A stretch of 64,000 nucleotides of DNA from Girardinichthys multiradiatus (lineage: Eukaryota; Chordata; Actinopteri; Cyprinodontiformes; Goodeidae), in NCBI RefSeq assembly GCF_021462225.1, contig NC_061811.1, forward strand, positions 23,559,163-23,623,162, in the 5' to 3' direction. Positions 56,568 to 64,000 of this stretch are shown piece by piece. Within the stretch, counting starts at the first letter, position 1; every line of letters starts with the position of its first letter. Under the pieces are notes generated by a model, which was not told the origin of the DNA, did not search any database, and saw only the letters and a program-made list of their open reading frames with translations. The position numbers were made by a program, and so were the translations under genes.

Positions 56568-59500
56568 TAAATACTTGTACTCGTACTCGTCGTCTTCCGC
56601 TTTATCCGGGACTGGGTCGAGGGGGCAGCAGACTCAGCAGAGATGCCCAGACGTCCCTCTCCCCAGACACCTCCTCCAGCTCCTCCGGGGGAGCCCAAGG
56701 CGTTCCCAGGCCAGCCGAGAGACATAGTCCCTCCAGCGTGTCCTGGGTCGTCCCCTGGGCCTCCTCCCGGTGGGACGTGCTTGGAACACCTCCCGAGGAA
56801 GGCGTCCAGGAGGCATCCGGTATAGATGCCCGAGCCACCTCAACTGGCTCCTCTCGATGTGGAGGAGCAGCGGCTCTACTGTGAGCACCTCCCGGATGGC
56901 CGAGCTCCTCACCCTATCTCTAAGGGAGTGCCCGGCCACCCTACGGAGGAAGCTCATTTCAGCCGCTTGTATCCGGGATCTCGTTCTTTCGGTCATGACC
57001 CAAAGTTCATGGCCATAGGAGAGGGTAGGAACGTAGACCAACTGGTAAATCGAGAGCTTTGATTTTCGGCTCAGCTCTCACTTCACCACAACGGACCGGC
57101 ACAGCGCCCCCATTACTGTGGCAGCCGCACCGATCCATCTGTCGATCTCCCGCTCCATTCTTCCCTCACTCGTGAACAAGACCCCGAGATACTGAAACTC
57201 CTCCACTTGAGACAGGGACTCCCCTCCAACCTGAAGAGGACAAGCCACCCTTTTCCGGTCGAGAACCATGGCCTCGGACTTGGAGGAGCTGATCCTCATC
57301 CCAGCCGCTTCACACTCGGCTGCGAACCGCCCCAGTGCATGCTGTAGGTCTTGGCTAGAGGGGGCCAGCAGGACCACGTCATCTGCAAAAAGAAGAGACG
57401 AAATCCACTGGTCCCCAAACCCGACCCCCTCCGGCCCTTGGCTGCGTCTAGAAATCCTGTCCATAAAAGTTATGAACAGGACCGGTGACAAAGGGCAGCC
57501 CTGCCGGAGTCCAACATGCACTGGGAACAGGTCCGACTTAGTGCTGGCAATGCGGACCAAACTCCTGCTCCGCTCGTACAGGGACCGGATGGCCCCTAGT
57601 AAAGGGCCCCCGATTCCATACTCCTGGAGCACCCCCCACAGGGCATCACGAGGGACACAGTCGAATGCCTTCTCCAGGTCCACAAAACACATGTGGACCG
57701 GTTGGGCAAACTCCCATGAACCCTCGAGCACCCTGTAGAGGGTATAGAGCTGGTCCAGTGTTCCACGGCCGGGACGAAAACCACACTGCTCCTCCTGAAG
57801 CCGAGGTTCAACTATCGGTTGGACTCTCCTCTCCAATACCCTGGCGTAGGCCTTACCAGGGAGGCTGAGGAGTGTGATCCCCCTTCTTATGAAGGGGGAC
57901 CACTACCCCAGTCTGCCAGTCCAGAGGCACTGTCCCCGACCGCCACGCAATGTTGAAGAGACGTGTCAACCATGACAGCCCTACAACATCCAGAGACTTG
58001 AGGTACTCAGGGCGGATCTCATCCACCCCCGAAGCCTTGCCACCGCAGAGCTTTTTAACCACCTCGGTGACTTCAGCCTGGGTGATGAAAGAGTCCAACC
58101 CCGAGTCCCCAGCCTCTGTTTCCACCACGGAATGCGTGATGGAAGGATTGAGGAGATCCTCGAAGTACTCCTTCCACCGCCCGATAATGTCCTCAGTCGA
58201 GGTCAGCAGTCTCCCGCCCCCACTATAAACAGTGTTGGCGAAGCACTGCTTCCCCCTCCTGAGGCGACGGATGGTTTGCCAGAATCGCTTCGAGGCCAAC
58301 CGGTAGTCCTTCTCCATGGCCTCACCGAACTCCTCCCAGGCCCGAGTTTTTGCCTCTACCACAGCCCGGGCCGCAGCACGCTTGGCCTCACGGTACCTGT
58401 CAGCCGCCTCAGGAGTCCCATAAGCCAACCACAGCCGATAGGACTCCTTCTTCAGCTTAACAGCATCCCTTACTGCCGGTGTCCACCACCGGGTTCTGGG
58501 ATTGCCGCCGCGACAGGCACCACAGACCTTACGGCCACAGCTACGGGCAGCAGCATTGACAATAGATGCGGAGAACATGGTCCACCCGGACTCTATGTCT
58601 CCAACATCCCCCAGGATCTGGTCGAAGCTCTCCCGGAGGTGGGAGTTGAATACATCCCTGGCCGAGGGCTCTGCCAGGGGTTCCCAGCAGACCCTCACTA
58701 TGCGCTTGGGCCTGCCCAGTCTGTCCGGCTTTCTCCTCCTCCAGCGGATCCAACTCACCACCAGGTGATGATCAGTGGACAGCTCAGCCCCTCTCTTCAC
58801 CCGAGTGTCCAAAACATGCGGCCGAAGGTCTGATGATACGACAACAAAGTCGATCATCGACCTCCTGCCTAGGGTGTCCTGGTGCCAAGTCCACTGATGG
58901 CACCCTTATGTTTGAACATGGTGTTCGTTATGGACAATCCGTGACTAGCACAGAAGTCCAACAACAAAACACCACTCGGATTCAGATTGGGAAGGCCATT
59001 CCTCCCGATCACGCCTCTCCAGGTGTCACTGTCGTTCCCCACGTGAGCATTGAAGACCCCCAGCAGAATAATGGAGTCCCCGGGAGGGGCACTATCCAGC
59101 ACCCCCGACAGGGACGCCAAGAAGGCCGGGTACTCTGCACTGCCACTCGGCCCGTAGGCTGAAATGATAGTCAGAGACCTCTCCCCAACCCGAAGGCGCA
59201 GGGATACGACCCTCTCATCCACTGGGGTAAACCCCAACACGAGACGGCTGAGCTGGGGGGCAACAAGCAAACCCACACCAGCCCGCCGCCTCTCCCCGTG
59301 GGCCACTCCAGAGTAGAACAGAGTCCAACCCCTCTCAAGGAGATGGGTTCCAGAACCCACGCTGTGCGGGGAGGCGAGCCCGACTATTTCTAGTCGATAT
59401 CTCTCGACCTCCCGCACAAGCTCAGGCTCCTTCCCCCCCAGCGAGGTGACATTCCACGTCCCTAGAGCCAGCCTAAGCATCCGGGGATCGGGCCGCTGAG

Positions 59501-59650
59501 GTCTCCACCTTCGTCCGCCACCCAATCCTCTTTGCACCGGTCCCTCACGGTTCCCCCTGCAGGTGGTGGGCCCACTGGGGGATGGTCTCGCGTCTCTCGT
59601 TCGGGCTTGGCCCGGCCGGGTCCCGCGAGGAGCAACCCGATAATAATTAC
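56568..59650 (-). mobile_element. RTE-type LINE, nearly full length, decayed
   Basis: About 3.1 kb, the usual length of the RTE clade, GC-rich against AT-rich flanks. A single endonuclease-RT polyprotein is encoded on the minus strand. The 3' end runs 'gcggaagacgacgagtacga' followed by a short GTACGA repeat. The sister 3' fragment at 14190-14576 ends in ATGG repeats instead. No clear target duplication. RTE (Rex3/Expander-like) is inferred from the protein motifs. Confidence 0.85.
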
Positions 59651-59663
59651 AGAAAAATGGCAA
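56634..59663 (-). pseudogene. RTE-type endonuclease-reverse transcriptase, broken
   Basis: Four frames cover the protein. 58869-59663 is the endonuclease: [19 protein letters not shown], and [10 protein letters not shown], where Val replaces the catalytic Asp of the usual GDFN. 57853-58857 holds the rest of the nuclease (STDHHLVVSWI) and the region before RT. 57078-57836 is RT, with FVDLEKAFDCVPR, GLRQGCPLSPVLF and LLFADDVVLLA. 56634-57041 is the C-terminal part. Breaks: a one-base loss near 58900, a deletion near 57880 between two G-runs that removes the segment before the GITLL motif, and a TGA stop after SVVVK at 57078. The enzyme would nick DNA and reverse-transcribe its RNA; this copy is inactive. 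Confidence 0.88.
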
Positions 59664-59924
59664 TCTTAGTTTTGGATTCAGTTTCCATATCTTTGGTTAA
59701 AAAAAAAATCTGAGGTCAGCTTTATGAACCATTAGTTATATTGACATTAAATGTGAAAATTCAAATGTGTTTGGTATCTATCAGAGTGAATTAATTTACT
59801 GACTCAACAGTGGTAAGGATTAAAGAAAAACAAAAATACAATTCTGCCAAAGTACTATGTGTGTTCTTCTTAGAATAAAAGGCATAAAAAATATTAATAG
59901 TGCTTTACAGAAATATAAATAGTT

Positions 59925-60330
59925 GTTTGGATTTTCTGTTATAGACACCAACAAAAAGTAGTGCATAATTGTGAACCAAAGGGAAAATGAAACAGTGTTT
60001 TAAAAATGTTAAACAAATAAAAACGAAAAGTGATGTGTGCATATCTTTATACCACCTTAAAAAAATCCAGTGCCACCAATTGAATTTACTTGTACACAGG
60101 AAACATGAAAGACGGTGCTCTGGTAAGATTAAAATGTTACTTTTTGGCCTACATGCAATATGCTATACTGAAAGGAAAACTAAAACTTCGAATACATCAC
60201 CCCTACTGTGAATGATAGTGGTGGCAGAATCATTATGTGGCCGTGCTTTTCTTGAGCAGGGACAGGGAAGCTGGTCAGAGCTGATTGGAAGATGGATGGA
60301 GCTAAATACAGGGCAGGGAGGACCCCGGAA
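59925..60330 (+). mobile_element. Tc1-like fossil, two segments
   Basis: 'caaaaagtagtgcataattg' and 'aaaatccagtgccaccaatt' (terminal repeat region) are joined to 'agacggtgctctggtaagat', 'gatagtggtggcagaatcat', 'gagcagggacagggaagctg' and 'gatggatggagctaaataca' (transposase centre). 'caaaagaagaatgggtaaaa' at 61007-61026 may be the next block, displaced by about 650 bp of unrelated sequence. Confidence 0.7.
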
Positions 60331-60756
60331 TGAATAAATGAAATGCTTAATTAGCAAAAACTTACTACAGAGGGTGACGGCAAAAATAGACATGGGCAGA
60401 CTGGCAAAACAGGCTTGGCATGATCAAAAAGGACAGACATGAACAGAGACGGTGATCCAAAATGTTTCTGCGAGGAATGAACAGAACAGATGTGTATATA
60501 TGGAGCAAGAACCAGGTGAAACGAGGAGACTGAATGCTAGGTGCAGGTGAACCGAATGAAGATGATTGAAGACAAGAGAGAACAAAACATGGCTAGAGCA
60601 GAAAATAGACTCTTGAATACAAACTTAAACACAACTAGTAAACCATGAAACTAAAGCATAACCAGATCCAAAAAACCTAACTTGACAAAACATGAACTAG
60701 AAGACAAAAACTAAAGCATGACCATGAAAATAACAGAAGCATGATCCAAACCTATC

Positions 60757-60803
60757 AATAATAATAATAATAATAAGAAGAAGAAGAAGAAGAAGGAGAA
60801 GAA
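60757..60803. repeat. (AAT)n-(AAG)n microsatellite
   Basis: Six AAT units followed by about nine AAG-type units. Confidence 0.9.
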
Positions 60804-61030
60804 CCCAAAAACACCCACAAATCATGATAGAAACTTGGCTGACCATAAGCACACAGCAGGCTATAGTGGAATATTTTAGACTGAAATATATTTCGTTTTT
60901 TAGAATAGCATCTAACCTAACCTAATATTTGTCAATTATTTTTACAAGACTTGTTTAAGACTGTTTGGATTGTCTTTATAAAATCTCACAGAACCTGAGA
61001 CATTTTCAAAAGAAGAATGGGTAAAATTAT

Positions 61031-64000
61031 CAGTCAGGCATCGCGGTGCACTGTGTGGTGTGGGGCAGGATGGAGTGGGGCTGTGTGTGGAGCTTGCGTT
61101 GTGTGGGTGTGGCTTCGTCGGCTTTTCGGGGATGGAGCTCACCTGTGGGTGTGTGCAACTGTACTGTGCTTTCATAAGTACCGTGCACTTTTTGGTAAAA
61201 AAGCTGTTAATTTGAATGTTTCTGCAGGTGTAGAAGCAAGCAGTGTTATCTTGTATTCTCTTCATCCTTCTTTCTTTCCTCCATTATTTTCTCCTTCTCT
61301 CCCCTTTTCCTTTTTGCCCCACCTCTCTCTCTTTCGTGCTTCTAATTTTTTTTCTTCCTTTTAGTTTCTGTCTCCGTGTCTGTAACAATTAAAATAATCC
61401 CAAAGCAGTTTCTAATCAAGTTTCTTTTATAAATATCAAGCAGAGCTTTAAAGCTTTAGTTGTAATGGCCCACTTGTGAACGTAAATTTGTTGGCCTTCT
61501 TCTTGGCACTCAGACAACAATTCTGAGCGTTACTCTGCCGGACAGGACACGGAAAAAAAAAAGAACAGTTTGTAAGTGACACCAAAAGATCAATGTGGGG
61601 TACAGCCCTAACCGCTAGTCTTGATATGATTCATTGCAATGTTTCTACTCTAGACTGCAGAAGTTATTGGTAAAACAAGAACACCCCTGAAAGAGTATAT
61701 TATGTTATATCACCGCATTGCAAAGGTCAGCTTTCATCCCCCCCTCCCCCTTTTCAATCTGGAAAAGCATTTTTTATATTTTAAACCCACTCATGAGTAA
61801 AATTTGAACATGAGGTTTAAACAACCAGAGGATTCATTTAAATAAGGTAGTAAATTAATTAAAGCTTAAACAAATGGCTATAAGATCAAGTCCCCAATGC
61901 ATGGCCAATGGCTACTAAGGGAATTTGTGTTCTCTCTCCATCTCTATGTTATTGCCATGACTAATTAATCATCTTCTAAGGATTGTGAAATATACAGTCA
62001 GGGAAATTAATTTTTCTTTCTTTGCTTCTTTTCTCAAGGATAAAGCACATCTCTCTCAGGTAATTCCCCCTCACCTGACCTTTAGTTTCGACACTATAGA
62101 GAAAGTTAATAAGACGACACAGAACAATTTCTGCAAAGTTCTCAGAAACAATTCAGCTACTATCATAGACATCTGAAAGCTCATAAATATCGCTTGTGGA
62201 AAGCTCTTCAGATTTTAATTTGCTGCTACCTTCATTTTTATTTGCACCCCTGGTAAGGAACACTTTAAAATAGATTGTTGCTATGGAGACGTGATGACTC
62301 CAAGATGCCACTGCTTGTTGCAGTTCTCAATTTTTGGCACTTCCATAACCTTTTTCTTCACTTTGTGAATATTCAGTACTGATCGAACCAGACCCTGCAC
62401 GAATAAAACTGGTATAGAACATGGACAGATAGGTGGGTTATTAATATGACTTTAAATATGGGCATATTTATAGGAAGAGCTTTCCTCTTGTCTATTTTCT
62501 GACTTTTGCATCTTTACCAAAGTGCCAATTAATGTTATTTAAAAAAAATAAATTTAATGAAAATAGGTTTTCACTTCGGGAAGGGAGGAGAAGCTTGTAA
62601 AAGCATAACAGGATTGCAGACACTGAGATTAAAATCCAAACGTAATCAAGAAAGCCCCTCATCATATACAGTGCGCTGTCTCTTACTCAGTTTCCTTCTT
62701 TCCTTTTTGTCTCTCTTTTACCTCCTGCCTCTTTTCCTTTCTTTACCACTCCCCCTGCTTTCCCTTTTAGGAGACTGGAGAAATGTCTACACAAGCTCTA
62801 ATTTATGCCAATGTGTGGTCTTCCACTTGAGCTCATCCTTTAAGAAGTGAACGTTTTTTGCAGTGCAGTGAAGCAAAGGAAGAAGAAGGACAGATATGGA
62901 AATGGAAGGAGAGGAAACAGATTAGTTCAACATGAGAACAGAGGAAGGACTGGTGTGTTGAATACAATGGGTTGTCATTTTATTTGTAGTTCCATGTATT
63001 TCTGCAGAGCTTTACAAAAAGTGAAAACAATTGGCCTGGTACAGCTTTCATAAACTTTAAACTTTGTTTATTGTGTACCATTCTGCTGAGCCATCATTTA
63101 AATAAAAAATATTGTTTTGCTTGTGCAGTATAATAACAGAGACCACAAAATTATTTATATTTACATATTTATTTTAACTATTTTCTCATTATCTGACATT
63201 AAATACGGCTAAACCTTTTTAGTTTTAGGTTAGTGAAGATTACAAAGTTATTTCCATATCACATTAGAAAGGTTTATTAGAATTTATTATTTAAATAAAG
63301 GGAGAGAGAATTTTATATTGCAATTTTTTTAATACCTAAACATTGAGCTGATAGGTTGATTATGTATATTAACTAGCAACTAACCTGTTGTAACAAAGTA
63401 ACCAGTGAGTTTATAAAATCAAAATGCTCTTCTTTAAGATGGCTCTGCAGAATGGTTCACAACACAAAATGTGTGAAATTTAAATTTTAAGTTTGAATTG
63501 GCTGTGGCTTTGCCAGGTTAGTCTATTGTTTTGACTTTATATTTAGTGTATATATGTATATAAATAAATATTTTAATGCACTCCCAAGTCAAACAGTACA
63601 GTAGGGAGTACTGACTTATTTTATAGTCTAATTGGGAAAATACCATGTGGTTCCACAAATAACTTTAATTAGGGAGCAGCAGGGTTTTGGACTCAGTATG
63701 AGTTGTTGATGGGCTGCTGTGATGCAGTGTTTTTATTGTGTAATTACCAGCTGAAACTGGAGGAATATAGGAACATTATATCAACCCCTTCTCCAATTAC
63801 CCTTAAAGGTCGAGTCTTTGGGATTCGGTAACATTTATAGATGCATATTTCTTCAGCTGAATACTCTCAAATTACCTTTGTTCTGCAACTATGAACCATG
63901 TCTTTGGATTTCAATTAATTGTGCTGAGAGGACCAAACACGTGTGTTCCTATTGACATTTATACTATCTTGATGATGCTTTAAATATATACTTTTATACT
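61031..64000. other. AT-rich spacer, no gene seen
   Basis: A 115-codon frame at 61017-61364 and a 97-codon frame at 62557-62850 run through TG- and pyrimidine-rich tracts and carry no domain. 61850-62300 is of mixed composition with TAATTA motifs and could be conserved non-coding sequence. Confidence 0.45.
62277..62290. promoter_or_regulatory. X-box (RFX) consensus match
   Basis: GTTGCTATGGAGAC fits RYYNYY-N2-RRNRAC at every position. Isolated match with no visible promoter nearby. Confidence 0.3.

Noticed and set aside
58132..58833. 233-codon plus-strand frame
   Set aside because: It is the antisense shadow of the GC-rich RTE polyprotein.
61017..61364. 115-codon open frame with Met start
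   Set aside because: It runs through TG-rich and pyrimidine-rich tracts, shows no domain, and begins within a decayed Tc1 block.

Overview
The window reads as non-coding genomic DNA of a teleost fish: an intron or intergenic stretch packed with transposable elements. It holds many generations of Tc1-like transposons, L2-type and RTE-type LINEs, a restriction-endonuclease-type LINE fragment, gypsy and retrovirus-like LTR elements, tRNA-headed SINEs and TG/TA microsatellites between AT-rich spacers. Several dispersed repeats are ones I know from percomorph fish; placing it closer (for example among cyprinodontiforms) would be a guess. I found no convincing host exon, tRNA or rRNA gene, and nothing bacterial or CRISPR-like. 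All readable proteins belong to mobile elements.

Layout. 1-19.6 kb: SINE copies, scattered Tc1 fossils, a LINE fragment (7.7-8.4 kb), a 3' RTE scrap (14.2-14.6 kb) and two diverged, oppositely oriented copies of a long LTR (6130-7690 minus; about 16085-18506 plus), the first with a primer-binding-site-like sequence beside it. 19.6-24.1 kb: two old Tc1 fossils, one split by a younger Tc1 (20288-21855), the other by a SINE. 26.2-30.0 kb: a decayed L2-type LINE whose 3' end is replaced by a DNA-transposon end. 31.9-34.7 kb: a three-level nest in which a gypsy pol remnant is split by a DD36E Tc1-like element, itself split by an 801-bp solo LTR with a 5-bp target duplication. 40298-41907: a complete Tc1 with 200-bp terminal repeats and an uninterrupted 334-aa DD34E transposase, in inverted orientation to the copy at 20.3 kb. 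47483-54438: a complete but coding-defective class-I retrovirus-like provirus on the minus strand, with two identical 293-bp LTRs, a 5-bp target duplication, a primer-binding site and a polypurine tract. 56.6-59.7 kb: a nearly full-length RTE-type LINE, minus strand. 61-64 kb: AT-rich spacer.

How the parts relate. The nests give a relative clock: the gypsy, RLE-LINE and most Tc1 remnants are oldest; the DD36E element, the solo LTR and the SINEs came later; the two 1.6-kb Tc1 copies and the provirus are youngest. The transposase at 40626-41630 could act on both 1.6-kb copies because their terminal repeats are nearly the same. The provirus has identical LTRs but no intact gene, which points to mobilisation by proteins supplied from elsewhere. 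Host-relevant content, if any, would be regulatory: a few spacer stretches with perfect X-box matches or dense homeodomain-type AT motifs are flagged as candidates only.
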